From contig WFMF01000254.1 in assembly GCA_011033025.1 (NCBI GenBank), positions 1 through 64,000 on the forward strand: a DNA stretch of 64,000 bases, read 5' to 3'. Both the position numbers and the translations under genes were made by a program. This document shows positions 34,341-46,707 of this stretch, piece after piece; the stretch's first letter is position 1; each line of letters starts with the position of its first letter. Source of the stretch: Beroe forskalii (taxonomy: Eukaryota > Ctenophora > Nuda > Beroida > Beroidae). Under the pieces are notes generated by a model that saw only the letters and a list, made by a program, of their open reading frames with translations, was not told where the DNA came from and made no database searches.

Positions 34341-37289
34341 CGACTTATCCTACACTCCTTCCTCAAGTCCTTGGAGGTTGAAATAGAGATTTCAGAGTGG
34401 TAACAAAATGTGGAGTAAATGTCACAATAATGTTTAATGTTCAAGATTAAGCAATTTTGAGAGCAAATAAAACATAAAAATAAATAAATAAAAGCAAATG
34501 AAATAAAAGCAAATAAATCTCTGCTCAGCGCGAAGAAAATGTTGGATCCTTGAAACCAAAACACCTACAACGATTGTAAATCTCTCCTCATAACAAAAAC
34601 TCTCATCAAAATTAAAGTTTGGAGGAATGCAGCTGTGTCTTGTGCCCCCTGCTGAACCGCAATCTAATTAAATATCCCTGCTCGTGATGACAAAAGAGCA
34701 TCTGATAATTCTTTTTACAAAATAATAAAGTGTCATTAGACCCGTCATTCTTATCTCTCTGAAATTGATTAATGAACAAAACGCTCAATTTGATTTCTAT
34801 ACCGTATATTTTAAACAAGAGATTTATCACAAGTATTTAAGTTAACAAGTTAATTAGTTTCCCAGCGTCAACATCAGTCGAATTCTGCAAAAATCTCCGA
34901 AGTGAATATGAAATGATATATCATGTTGATGAATGACTTGGCTATCGAAGCTGGGGAATAATGAGCTAGATTTTGGCTATATAATAACGATCACCCGCCC
35001 GCCAGTAGGTCTGTGGTTATAAACTTAAGCCCAAACTTAAGCCCAAACTTAAGCGGTAAAATTTTGGAGCCAACCATTATCTCGAAATATAACATTCTAA
35101 ATCTTCATTTTTGATCAGGACTGATTCCTGAATCCTCTTAGAACTTTTGAATATTCCAAGCGTTAATATTTAAAGCCTTCGAATATTGTTAACCCGTGAC
35201 CCGACCTTGAGATGAAATGGTCTCAATTATACATTCTCTCCTGCTATCTGGACCAAGCTATTTATAATACTAATTATACGGTCGTTTTAGTCGTTTATTC
35301 TCTTTTTACTCCAATTATACGGTCGTTTTAGATCGTTTAAATTCAAGATCTTTTTTCCCAGTTTCTAGACACCATCTTTGCGATAAACGTCCGCGCCATA
35401 TTTATGTATAAATTTGTAGATAGATTTAAATTCAAGTTCACATTTTTTGTAGAAGGTATTCCCAGTTTTTCAGTTTCTCAACTTGGTTAAAAGCTCTGGA
35501 TGAAACTTAAAAACTTTACATCGAACAGGCACTTGCTTGAGTTCTGAAACACGTTAAATCTTGAGGGTTTTTAATCACAGCATGGGCGGGTTTACTTTAA
35601 ATTAGATTAAATTGGTTGTGTTCCCTCTACCTTGGTTGAAGTAGACGCCCTCTCCCACCCCATTGTTGATTTCCCTGGATCATGGATCTCCCTTAAACAC
35701 GGTGTTTTTTGTTGTGCCCCTGTCTCTCCAAATACGGGATATATACTCACAAGAGACTAATATAGATGGTGGATAAAACGTCATTTTATCACATCTAGAA
35801 GTGGTAAGTTGATGACGTTTCACTCCATGTTCTCTGCACAGTGGTACATGATATAACGCACCATGTATTTCACACTTTATTCTATGATCTATATCCCATT
35901 TCCCGGGCTCTTGCTTTGTATCCCGACACTTTACCGTGTGTGGCACAGACTCTTTGAAGTGTAATAATTGTTTATAATTACGCCGTGTGTGTTTGTGTTG
36001 TCGTGAAAGAGGGAGGGAGGGGGGACTGCGGTAGTTCTACGGAAGACCTGGACGTGACTTCCGCTTTATTTCACGGGGTCGGAGTTTGGACAATTAATAT
36101 ATAACGTTACCTTTCCATTAATCCCGATCCATGATTTTTCACGGGCTTTTGTCTTTTTCGTCACAATAACCACGGTACAATATGCCGCAGCTGTTTGCAT
36201 ACACTACTTGCAGCCGCACTGGATGATTTCAGCCATTATTACACTAAACGAGAGCAATCATCGGTTTACAAAGCGAGCATTCTGTAATTTACAACCGTTT
36301 TGTGTGACCGATATTATTTGTGAATTTTTGCACTCCCTCGCGATCATCTTTTACCACCTCGAAACTGCTCCTGACTTTACACACTCGTATCAACTCCGTA
36401 TACGGTGGTTTATTGAGACGTACCGGAGACCTGGTGACATGTCAAAATCTCAACAGAACTCAATATATGGCATTTTGCAGTCACTATAAGTCAAACTATA
36501 TACCGTCACAGAGTGAAATATACTGTTTAATCAACAAATCTATATACCCAGCGATCATGGCATATACGTATATATACGCCACCAAGGTGCTGTTTGGAAC
36601 GCCAAATAAGGCAGTGCTATGATATGCCTGGTCACTGCTGATATTGTGACCTCTATATTAATCAAATCCACCAGATTCGCGAGCTGACCTATATACACGG
36701 TGTACCACTCGGTGATATATTATTTCGTTCAGGGTTCAAAGCATCGTTATAATATTATTCCCGGCCTGGTTTTGCCCCGGTATATTCGGCGCGAAGTGAA
36801 GTGTGAAATGGGTGATTTAACCCGCCAAATCAAAACATCGTATTATGTGCGCTGCCCTTTGTCATTTGATCATATAATATTCTACATACCCTCCTTTACA
36901 TCTCACGTTTAGTGAATTTTAAACCAGCCACGTAGAATTGTAGAAGGAAGAGTGAAGTTCTACTTTTCCCATGATTTTTCACCAATTTCCGTGTTGCACG
37001 CTCAGGAAAATCGGTTGATTACGCTAAATTTCGTTTGTATATTTGATTTGTTTCATGCATTTGCCTTGTGTACTTGAAGTTAGACTACATTTACAGGATT
37101 CAACTTTATGTTTTGACTTTATTCAATATTTTCATTCCCAATTTCAATACTTATGCGTAGAGATTACTCGAGAATCGTCTCAATACTAAAACCTACCTAA
37201 CGCTCACAAACCTTTGCACAATTCTAGATGATTTGGATGTACAACTTTAGAAAGTGATGCTCAATGACTCTGCCTGACAACCTCTACGA

Positions 37290-37398
37290 CCATCTCTATG
37301 ACGGTTTGTACTTTATCCCATTATTTAATTAACTTATTAATCCATCTCTATGACGGTTTGTACTTTTTCCCATTATTAATTAATTAACTTATTAATCC
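37290..37398. repeat. Tandem duplication of about 54 bp
   Basis: CCATCTCTATGACGGTTTGT followed by ACTTT, CCCATTATT and AATTAACTTATTAATCC occurs twice in a row with minor length differences. Confidence 0.85.
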
Positions 37399-37916
37399 GA
37401 GGGTAGACTAGGATCTTTGCTGAGTTCTCCCGACCAGAGGTGCTGTGTCAAAAACCTGCCCAGAGCCCAAAACCTGACAGAAACCTTGACATGTTAGAGT
37501 ATCCGAAAAAGATTGTAATCGATGTCCACATAATATGTACTCAATCATCATTCTAGATTTAATTCCATTTTCATACTCGGACTGTTATCAAATAGGGACC
37601 TTCTTTGTCCAAGATAACATGATGATTGATTATAGAATCCGTGTTTTTCATGGGAAGCCTCAAGATTTTATCAGTCAAGAACGTATTTAAACAGTCCAGA
37701 AGCCAGGGAAATTCGATCAGCAGGATGCCCCCTAATCAATATCATTGAGAGCGGAAGACCATATGGAGACGACCAAAAAAGGTCAAATTCTGATACGGAA
37801 TAAAATTATTTAACAGTTTTCGTTCAATTTTCTAGTTTTTGCAGCTAAATCTATCGGGCAGTCAATCTCGCCCCCTGATTCAGGTGCTTTAGCTTATTAT
37901 TCTCTTACTCTGATTG

Positions 37917-37997
37917 TGATATAGCGCACAGAAAAAATAGGCAGTTAAAATGTCATCATCATCATAGTGAAATGTTGTTATTTGAACCGCCTGTTTT
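37917..37997. mobile_element. Diverged copy of the AACCGCCTATT palindrome family
   Basis: GCGCACAGAAAAAATAGGCA near 37924 faces TTGAACCGCCTGTTTTCTGC near 37982. In the middle is TGTCATCATCATCATAG in place of the CRE. Confidence 0.55.
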
Positions 37998-39355
37998 CTG
38001 CACAATGGCATAATGATATGTTACCATGTCATAATATAGGACGTAAAAGTATGCAAGTACTGGAGAGCGCCTACAAGCTGTGAAAGTGATACTTTGGGGA
38101 GCATCCGGGAGCAATGGCAATGGGTTTTCCGATCCCCTCGAGCGAAAATCATAGATTAACGTTGGATAATTCACTTTGTAATTAGATTTGGTTTTCGGTA
38201 ATTTTGGTTTTCGAGCCCGCACAGAGCAGGAAAACAAATCGAATTTTCGGAGATCGTAATGCTTGATCTCAAGCGTAAAGAAGGAGAAATAGTGATGATC
38301 TACCTACGGCCTACCTCTATATACTGAGTAGGTAGGAAGGGTAATGAGTAAATTTTGTATTGCTATGTCACTTTGTACTCATCAATCTGTTTCAAGTAGT
38401 CGTTTCGTTTTGCAAGTTGTAGGTGTCAAAAATACGTCGATTTTTTCCGTATTTTGAAAAATAAACAATCATGATCAAAGTGGAACACCTATAATATGAA
38501 AATAACTTGAGCAAATAAATTTTTAAATTTCGTCAAATATCGCACAGTATATATTTTTGCCAATTTGGGGGATGCGCTTGCTGAAAAAAGAGAACCAAAT
38601 ATTTTCTTGGGGACGACCAATCGATTACGATATTGATATGGGAGGATGCCCAACTTTAAAATGTTCGATTTTTGTCAAGATTTGGCCTAACTGTGCTGTT
38701 TCAGCAAATGGAAAAAGTCCTCAGTGAGAGGATTCCTATACTCCATCCAGATGTAAAGTCTGGTCAGGGATATGCTTGTGACCAAATTGTGAAATAATTG
38801 TGAAATAACTTGATGCTTCTCATGACCTCATGACAAATACAAATTATATAACCAAGTTATCTTGGGCCAAAAAGGTTCAAATTTAATAATAAACAACGAA
38901 ATTAAATTTTGAAGGATGATTGGCTCTGTGAGAGACGATTGCCATTCTTTTCGGATACTCCAATATTTTGTAAATTAACAGAAATAAAGAAATAAATCCA
39001 TTAGCCATCTCGCACACCTCTACTCCATTGTGTTTGAATAATATATTGTAAATTTATTATTTCATCAAAGAAATAGAGTAACATGTGTTTGGAGCAAATA
39101 ATCAATGAGTTCTAGATATATTTGCAATAGGAATTATGAGCACATATAAAAAGAAATGTCTCGGCAGTGCCGCGCAGATATTGGTTTTATCGCCACTGTA
39201 CTCGTTAGTGTTGGGTTATAAGCAATTTGGTCCTGGGTCCATCCGGGTCCATTAAATTGGATTGTGATTTATGTCATATTTTGGTTAAATTTCGAGAATC
39301 TGACGGAAACTGGAGTATTTTGAAACATAATTTTCCAATTTCCATTCCAAACTAG

Positions 39356-40454
39356 ATGCTGTTCCGGTTTCTGGTACTGGGCGCTCTTTGCTTCCATGCA
39401 TGTAACGCTCAGTGCAGAGATTTTACCAATAACAAAGTGGATTGGTTTGTCATACTGAAGCTTCCACAAGACCCTGCTACCAATCCCACTGGCAACATGT
39501 TTCTATACGCTGACAACAACAAACCTAACCTCTTCCTCTCCCCTATCACTCTGGACATGCCTGACTACAACCCCCTGGCCTTTACTCTGGAACCTGCCAT
39601 ATACGGAACCAATCCCAACTATCTGGTGTACAACGAACAACCTCCCTCAGGGGCACCCCTCATCCCGAGGACACTCCAAAGGAATCCTCTTCTGGGACTT
39701 GAACACTGTGACATGGCTCCTCCATAGTGTCCCCAAGTTCCCTGCAGAACCATTTAGCCAAAGTAGCGATGGTGGAGGCGCATGCAAACTTCCGAGGAAA
39801 AACGGATTGAAAAGCAGCGGATATAAGTATGAATTTCCCGAAAGTGGCAAACGTAACGGCCAATCTATGTTATGCTACACTGGAACTACAGGTCAAGACC
39901 TCCCCACAATAGTGCAACACCTCTACTACAGCTGGCCTAACATATATGCCCAGGGTGCCATCGAGCAGAATTACCTCTCCGGTGTTCCACATCTGTTTGA
40001 CGTTGTCCAAGGAAGACACGCTCGTGATGCACAGAAGCACATCAGACAATTCCTGTCCTCCCCCTCCACCCTCTTTGTCGCGTACTCCAGCCAAATGGAC
40101 GCTAATGCCGACATCTGGGAAGTCATTGCTAACGATCTGCAATCGGATATTGTCACGGAGACTTGGCAGAATGGGGCTGGGGGTAAGTTAGCGTCCAGCT
40201 GTAACGGACCCTTCAAAGTGGTGAATATTCACGCTATGAGCTTTCCAAAGCTCCACGCTCAATACGTGTCGTCGGCTGATCACTCGAAGTGGGGTATTGT
40301 GTATAGAGCGGGAGCTGCACCTATGGTGTGCATTGGGGATCTCAACCGAATGGCAAGTCAGATGAAAAGAGGGGGTAATGTGGTGTGCCTACAGTCCCCT
40401 GCCCTGTGGAATGATCTAGCCCAGGCTGTGGCAATGAAGGAAGATTGCCGGTGA
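39356..40454 (+). pseudogene. DNASE2: DNase II, intronless, with one frameshift
   Basis: DNase II is a lysosomal acid endonuclease. The first frame from ATG 39356 has a signal peptide (MLFRFLVLGALCFHACNAQ) and the family start CRDFTNNKVDWFVILKLP. Near 39655-39668 homology jumps to the next frame, consistent with one extra base (or two missing). It then continues to TGA at 40452-40454. Both catalytic histidine motifs are present: GHSKG (His codon 39672-39674) and DHSKW (40281-40283). HSVPKFP and CIGDLNR also match. With the break corrected the length is about 365 residues, normal for the family. Lack of introns suggests a retrocopy or a naturally compact gene. Apart from the single shift nothing is decayed, so an assembly error or recent inactivation are both possible. 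No joined sequence is given. ATTAAA at 40536 may serve as polyadenylation signal. Confidence 0.88.
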
Positions 40455-40535
40455 TCAGGGAGAAGAATGGTTAAGATCACGATGTTCTGGAGATGATAAG
40501 ATGAAATTATGATTTTACACTATTCAAGTACCTGA

Positions 40536-40541
40536 ATTAAA
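40536..40541 (+). terminator. Possible polyadenylation signal of DNase II
   Basis: ATTAAA, 82 bases after the stop codon. Confidence 0.35.
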
Positions 40542-40700
40542 AAGGTTGTTTTCACTGAATTCATTGCTACTGCAGTGCCACACTGCAGGTCTCTACGGAT
40601 GGAGAGAATGATCGTCCTAAGAGAAATACCCTTTGTCAGCCAATGAGTATGGTGATAATTCAAACAATGGCCTATGGCCTGTAAATCAGCTGTGGCCTGG

Positions 40701-40796
40701 ACAGTAAACAACCAATCACATGCCATTTCTAAACAGTAAACAGCCAATCACATGTCATTTCTGGACAGTAAACAGCCAACCACATGCCATTCCGGA
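40701..40796. repeat. 32-bp tandem repeat, three copies
   Basis: ACAGTAAACAGCCAATCACA plus TGCCATTTCTGG repeats at exact 32-bp spacing (40701, 40733, 40765). Two of the units contain a CCAAT box (AGCCAATCA or ACCAATCA). It lies 250 bp downstream of the DNase II stop. Confidence 0.9.
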
Positions 40797-41417
40797 TGTG
40801 GATGTTACGTCAGTCCGTGGCTCCCAGCTGATATCTTACTCCTCCGTGCTACAATAGGCTAATGAGGATGGAGTGTAGTTACAATAGCACGCCCAATTAA
40901 TACTCGATTACTGAAAATAGACAATTAATTTTAATTTCGCTGCTTTGAGCGTTCGATATGATGCAGGGAAGGAATAATTACCACCCGAGACATACAATTT
41001 AAAATGAATTTCCGAGAATTTTAAATACGGCAGAAGTGTTGAAGAACGGCAGTAGTATTGAAGAACTACTAATTTGCAGCGCATAGCTATTATTGATAAC
41101 AAAAATCCCAGGAATGCTTTGACACGAATGAATACAACTCCTTAACTCCCCATATGACGTTGAACACGGTATAGATATTTATGCCACTTGTTAAACTATG
41201 CGTAAGGAATAAATTCATTCGTCCAAAAAATCACGCACGGCAAAAAAAATTTCGTACCTCATGACAGGTATTTGGCCATGAAGGCTGAGAGCAAGGATGC
41301 GCAAGTCCAGAAACCCCACACAAGTTTCCAGTGTGACACTTTCTCGGAATTTTGTTGGGAAGAAACATTCTTATTGTCTCGTACATGTTTTCAGAAGGTG
41401 AACTTGCTAGACAATGA

Positions 41418-41618
41418 CAAGGCAATAAAACATGTGCCATACAATGGATTGAGCTCGGACAGAATGTGGCCACAAAGTGGTTCGGTGTGGTTTGCGAACT
41501 ATGTGGCTTCAAAGCGGTTTGCGTTGAGTGCACTGAATCACTAAGTTCCTTCAAACTGGACAAGGTACAGATGTATTGGTGGTGTGAACCACTTTACGGC
41601 ACTGAAGTGCCACACTAA
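41418..41618 (+). pseudogene. Cys-rich transposase-like relic (piggyBac C-terminus type, tentative)
   Basis: A 66-codon frame after an in-frame stop contains TKWFGVVCELCGFKAVCVEC, giving Cys-x2-Cys-x5-Cys-x2-Cys. This is reminiscent of the C-terminal zinc-binding region of piggyBac-type transposases. About 50 bases upstream, in another frame, SRNFVGKKHSYCLVHVF also looks protein-like, suggesting a frame-broken relic. A good donor (AAG then GTACAG, 41564) leaves open that this is a genuine exon of another zinc-finger protein. Family assignment is weak. Confidence 0.3.
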
Positions 41619-42000
41619 ATATATCGAAGCCACATTCTTACAGAAATAGTACCAAAAGAAGGCGTGTGCTGCTATGCATCGTATTACGTAGAAATATCAA
41701 ATATGCCAGCTGTAATATTATTGCAAGTGCATACAATAGGGAACTTTGAGTGTGGTTGACAGCCAAGAACTGTTCATTTAGTTGTCATGTTTTCTCTGAA
41801 AATCTGCCTCCTCTCTCAGTTTCCTTGAATCTTTAGAGAGTGCCGTTGTAAGGGTCCAGGGCTGAAGAGTTTCTATGCAGCTCTTTCCAGTTTCCTGACG
41901 ACCAATGCTTCTGGAATTCTGATAGTTCAATCTTCATTTATTGATCATCTGTTCCCCATTTTATCAGATTGACAGGAAATGGCGGGGTTTAGGAGTATAT

Positions 42001-42186
42001 GTACTTTAGAGGCGTAAGACGAACACGCAGACAATATAGAGCCCTGCGCGAGCAGGGCTCTATATAATATTTAAATGTCGACAGCACAGCTGGAGACATT
42101 TAAATGATTTAGAGTGCGAGGCGAAGCGAAGCTGAGCCGAGTGCTCTAAATCATATTTCTGCAGTGAGTTTGAGCCTCTAAAGTAC
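42001..42186. mobile_element. Multi-hairpin MITE with GTACTTTAGAGGC ends
   Basis: Perfect 13-bp terminal inverted repeats GTACTTTAGAGGC (42001-42013) and GCCTCTAAAGTAC (42174-42186). Three internal hairpins are seen: AGAGCCCTGC/GCAGGGCTCT, ATTTAAATGTC with its mate GACATTTAAAT, and GATTTAGAG...CTCTAAATC around a GCGAAGCGAAGC core. Length and layout match the element at 16218-16398. Confidence 0.8.
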
Positions 42187-44350
42187 TATAGAAGTCGAAC
42201 GGTGTACACAAGACACACCCTGTACACAACAAGCACACATTACCTTATATGGTAAAAAGCAAAATGCTTGTTTGCACATTATAAAAAAGCGCATAACTCA
42301 GCCGTTTTTTGAGCAATTTTGATCAAATTTTCAGGATATTACGGGAAACATATGACCAATATAATCCTAGAGTAGCTAACATTTTTGACCTTCAGAAATT
42401 GAGATATCTTAAATGAACCGGTTTTATGTTTAAAAGTTATCGCTTAATAACTGGCTTTTCGGTCATAACTCCGCTTCTGGAGCTCAAAAATGAATCTAAA
42501 CTTCACTGAGATGTTGCTTTAATGAAGCTCTAGATATCCTGAAAGTTTCATCAAGTTTGCTCAAAATACCTCGGAGATATGCACATTTTTGTAACGCAAA
42601 AGCAAAGGTCGCATAGATGTGTATTTAAATTGGTATTAAATTACAGTTTGTCATAACAAACACATGATATAAAGCGCGTGTGGTAACACGACTCTACGCA
42701 TATAGTACTACCCTCTAAATCGGTCTAAACCTGTCGTGAGACTACTATAATAACGTAATGATCAGTATTTAACTACAAGGTTTCCCGCCTGTTGCGTTCA
42801 ATCACCATATTTCACCACTACATCTGAAGTGTTATGTCACTGAACTCAGCACTCATCATGCACCAAGAACTATATTGGAACTAAGTGCTGAAGCACTTCA
42901 CCGTGCTCAATTGACCGCATACAGGTCGAATGATGTCATCAATTCACCATTTCACCCATGATAATGACATAACCCCCAATCATCTATGCCACGTGCGAAT
43001 ATTGTAGCTGTCATTGTGCCGTCATTGGAATCGTAAAATGTTATAAAAAATACTAGTATAACACCTTAGCAATGCCCACACACACCCTGAGAGACTTCAG
43101 CTCTCAGAGCAAAAGTCAGTCAGAATAGCTATAGTAGTAGTAGTAGTAGTCGTAGTAAACGCCGCGCACGAGAAATAGGCGGTTCAACTCACTACATCAT
43201 ATGATATGATAATGACGTCATCCTAACCGCCTATTCCTCGCGCGCGGCGTTATAGTTGTTGTTGTTGCTGTAGTTGGTATTCATTAGGGGGGTCACATAA
43301 AAAATCGACTTGGACAAATCCCCACAAAAATGGTACCAAAATGATCGGCACAATGAGTACTTTCAAACGGACTAAGTTTTGTTTGTCTTTGAGAAAATTT
43401 GAGGGAGTTATAGGCTGCACGTGGTCAAGGAGCCGCGCTCAAAATAAGCAACGCCGAAAATTTGCTTCAAATTACGCATATCAATCGACATCACAAAACT
43501 CGCGATTGAAAAATAAATCATCCCTCAAATTACAAGATAAAACATGGAAATGTACGCTCGATAATTCCTTTAACATTCCTCGAAACTTTCAGGGCAATAC
43601 ATTGTGTGGAAGAAAAGTTATCAATCTCCAAAGTCAACCGGTCAAAATTTGGACGTATTTTGTTCATAACTCGGCTCAGGATAGACGTAGAACAAATCTG
43701 AAAACACTGTTAAATAGCGCGCAAGCGCCCCCGTGCATTCCCACGGCGCGCGCAATTCTAAATGTTGAAGCGTAGCACGTGCGCGCTGATTAATTTCGTT
43801 GTTTGGGTATATTTTGTCAGTTTCGCGTGTCGCAGTGAGAAAATGGGTTTTGTCAAATTTCTATCTTCCCCATTTCTCATCCAATCATCATGAAACTTTC
43901 AGGAAAGTTGAAAAACATAATAAACAGCTTTCCTGACTAATTTTTTTCTGAAAATCGAATCATGAGACGAGATATGAGCATTTGTGTACACAAATTCTAT
44001 AAATTGCATCATTTTTGTCCACAACTTCCGTGAGGAGCAAAATTTCCAGACAAAATTAGTCAGGAAACTCCTTTTATGTCTTCTACGGCATATATCCAAA
44101 TTTCAGACAGAACACATTTATACCTTTTGAGTTATGACACTTTTAATGCGAAAAAATGTGTTACACTTTTTATCGTAATTTCGTGCTAGTACTTTGTGCG
44201 CAAGTACGCGATTGTGACACCCCTATATTCATGTTACTAGGAAAATATAGCGCTCTGTTTCTCACTATACTGAGTGTCAACACTAGATATAATATTATGT
44301 TTTATGAAACCCGTCTAAGTCGGAGAGTTCACTCAGAGCCTTAGACACAT
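42187..44350. other. Noncoding region with recurring ATGAAACTTTCAGGA motif
   Basis: AT-rich sequence in which ATGAAACTTTCAGGA or close variants occur on both strands (near 42322, 42536 minus, 43581, 43890) along with phrases such as CATAACTC. The 144-codon frame at 43341-43775 has no recognisable domain and is probably chance within an old repeat. Confidence 0.4.
43158..43251. mobile_element. CRE-containing palindromic element, best copy of its family
   Basis: Inverted 27-bp ends: AACGCCGCGCACGAGAAATA then GGCGGTT on the left (43158-43184), AACCGCCTATTCCTCGCGCG then CGGCGTT on the right (43225-43251). There are few mismatches. The 40-bp middle holds a perfect TGACGTCA (43213-43220). It is flanked by TAGTAG and GTTGTT microsatellites. 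Related copies are dispersed through the window. Confidence 0.8.
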
Positions 44351-46057
44351 AGTTTTATATGTTTTATGTTATTACTTGTTTAATATAATGGTGATGTGCG
44401 CCTGCCAGATGTTGTGAGCCTTGTTTAGTGTGATGTGTGTTAGTTTCTATGTTTGTTTCTGAAATTAATGGTTTTTAACCGCGCGGTTGTCAATTATTAA
44501 GCTCTTTGATGGACTCAATGCTGTAATTTGTTGTCATTTTCCTTCTATGAACCAGGGAAACGAAATCTGCCTGTAACGACATGCAGGCTTGTCTCTAAAT
44601 CTTCTGAGATCTCAATCTCTTAGTGATCCCTGATCCCTGAATCCTTATATAGGAAATTAGGAAGTTGTTAAAAATGGAGCATGATTCATCACAAAGGTTG
44701 TAAATGTCTCGAGGGTAACATCCACAATAATATGATGACTAAAACTCCGCTGATTGCGCTAATGTGACAAGACGTGTGTTTTGATCTGCTAACCACTGCA
44801 CACAGAAGTATGATCTGCCATGTCTCGGATAATAAGAATAATAATCTTACTATATATAATGCGTGTTGTTAATATATATATCCACTCGCGTGCGCTTTTT
44901 GAAGACATTTTAGGTTGCGCGCGCGCGCGGCCCGGTAAAATATCTGCACGCTAAATTTGATATACCCAGCGGATATAGCCCGGCCCGCGAGAGCAGTTCT
45001 GCGTCGGTTGCAATATAGCCCGCCTCTTGGAAGAAAATATTTTTTGGTGCTAAACTGGCTGAGATCATTGAAAGTGTCCACAACAACAATTTTAGCAGCA
45101 AAATATCGATCATGAGACAAAAAACTGGCAAATAGAAGGATTTTTGTGGAGTTGATTATCGACCTAAAACATCGAGGCGATGGAAAGTTAAGAGTCAACA
45201 CACTGAAACTGACATTCATCATTGTTCAGCAGCTTACTGAATCATGAAATTATGAGAAGAAGTTCAACTTAGAAATAGAATTAATAAATATTCAGCAAAA
45301 TATGTGGCCAACAGTAGACAAAAGTCGAGTCAAATAGCAGAGAAAACAGTGAACTGCAGTGATAGCAGTGATAGCAGCAATTCTGTAAAATTCTGTAAAA
45401 GCAATCATTCCGAGAAAGAGAAGTAAAAAGATACAAAATCAAAAACGAGAGAATGAAATACAATATCATGAAATAAAGTTTGGAATTTGCATTTGTGTTG
45501 ATCATTAATTGCATTGCCATGTTGTCATGGTTACACATTCTTCGGAAATAGCAAGAGGTGAGTGAGAGCAATACGTCATTATCATTAGTAACAATGGTGC
45601 ATTACTTTTTCTCACACACAGCGGATACGATGTAAAATAAATGCCGCCTAATTACCGCGACACTCTGATACGTTGTTCAACTTCCCGTGAGAAAAATTTT
45701 GAGGGACACTTTATTCTATTGACTTACCATATTCAACCATGGTTATTACGTCATTCTCATTTGTCTATTATAACAGTGCTGCAGAGTTTCATCAAATGTA
45801 AATACGCTCATTTTAACCCATTTTCTCTCATCGTTTTGTATCTCTTTCAAGTTCTGCTGTAACTGATGCGTTTCACAAAAGTGACATGCTACCATTTTCC
45901 CCTTTGTTTGTTTTTCCAATTATTGTTTGTTTTCCAAGATTGTTAGTGTTTTAAGTTTAATCAACAGCATCTAACCACATTTTTAGCCAATAATCCTTCG
46001 ATTGCAAGACCTTTGAGATTGATCCATGCTTTGATTCGATTCGCCTTTAAAATTTTC
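44351..46057. other. Noncoding stretch
   Basis: No supported gene. Includes a GC dinucleotide run near 44919-44933. Frames on the minus strand here have no domain features. Confidence 0.45.
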
Positions 46058-46084
46058 GCCCTCGGGCCCTTCGGGCCCTCGGGC
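46058..46084. repeat. GC-rich perfect hairpin around CCCTTCGGG
   Basis: GCCCTCGGGCCC and GGGCCCTCGGGC-type arms flank TTCG. The same CCCTTCGGG core recurs in the cluster at 49115-49292. Confidence 0.7.
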
Positions 46085-46288
46085 TCATAACTTCTACATA
46101 AGCTTTGCCAACCCCTTCGATCAAATACTTACGGTTTGTATTGCATTTATGAAAAATTAAATTTTTGTTAATTAGAGAAAAAACTCAATATTATTGTTGC
46201 AAAACCTTCCTGTGTGTTCAAATCTTCGAGGATTTACTTGAACATTCAACTTTTTCATCTTAGATATGCCATTCTCCCAAAAGCTCAC

Positions 46289-46440
46289 GCGAGTGGATAT
46301 ATACCATATACTCCTCGCCTCATGGGCTGAATTTCGTATAGCACTCGGGCTCTTCGAGCCCTGCGTGCTATACGATATATATCCCACTCGGCTAGCGCCC
46401 TCGAGGGATATATTTTCATATCGCACGCGCATGCGCGTGG
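46289..46440. mobile_element. Multi-hairpin element
   Basis: Outer arms GCGAGTGGATATATA (46289) and TATATATCCCACTCGGC (46376-46392) enclose a central hairpin CGTATAGCACTCGGGCTC/AGCCCTGCGTGCTATACG (46335-46374) with a TTCG loop. A palindromic CGCACGCGCATGCGCGTG follows at about 46422-46439. No coding capacity. Confidence 0.55.
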
Positions 46441-46461
46441 GTAGCTGTTCACTATAATCAA

Positions 46462-46707
46462 GACAAGGCCCATAAATTTAGGATAGACAATCAAGCACAA
46501 TACAATGCTACCCTAGCATTAGAGCTTAAGGTCACCCTTGTAGATAAGGTTAAGCCTGAGCCATGGGATACACCTGAAAGCATCACTAACAAACTTAGCA
46601 AAAAAGAAGCTTATTGGCAGCACCAACTTAAAACTTTCGAATCAGATGGAGGGCTGAACATACGTAATGAACGCATAATAGCCAATAAGCGTGCACAAGG
46701 CAAATAA
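46462..46707 (+). pseudogene. 3' end of a retroelement ORF (Penelope / GIY-YIG type, tentative)
   Basis: An 81-codon open frame to TAA (46705-46707) has KKEAYWQHQLKTFESDGGLN near its end. The pattern K-E-x-Y-W-x-x-x-L-K-T, a few residues, then G-L-N is typical of the C-terminus of the GIY-YIG-like endonuclease region of Penelope-like retroelements. No reverse transcriptase domain is present upstream, so this is a 5'-truncated fragment. It is mirrored by a minus-strand copy at 47682-47768. Confidence 0.5.

Larger units (their letters stand above)
34341..39355. other. Noncoding stretch
   Basis: About 5 kb without a supported gene. It holds AAACTTAAGCCC in three tandem copies near 35029-35053, a partial duplication of AATTATACGGTCGTTTTAG near 35273 and 35313, the tandem duplication at 37290-37398 and a decayed palindrome-family copy near 37917. 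Frames at 36208-36622 and 36700-36912 lack features. Confidence 0.5.

Noticed and set aside
43341..43775. 144-codon frame
   Set aside because: Looks like read-through of an old repeat that includes the CTTTCAGG motif; no domain recognised.
44869..45222. 117-codon minus-strand frame
   Set aside because: Crosses a GC dinucleotide run, has no domain and overlaps another frame equally open.
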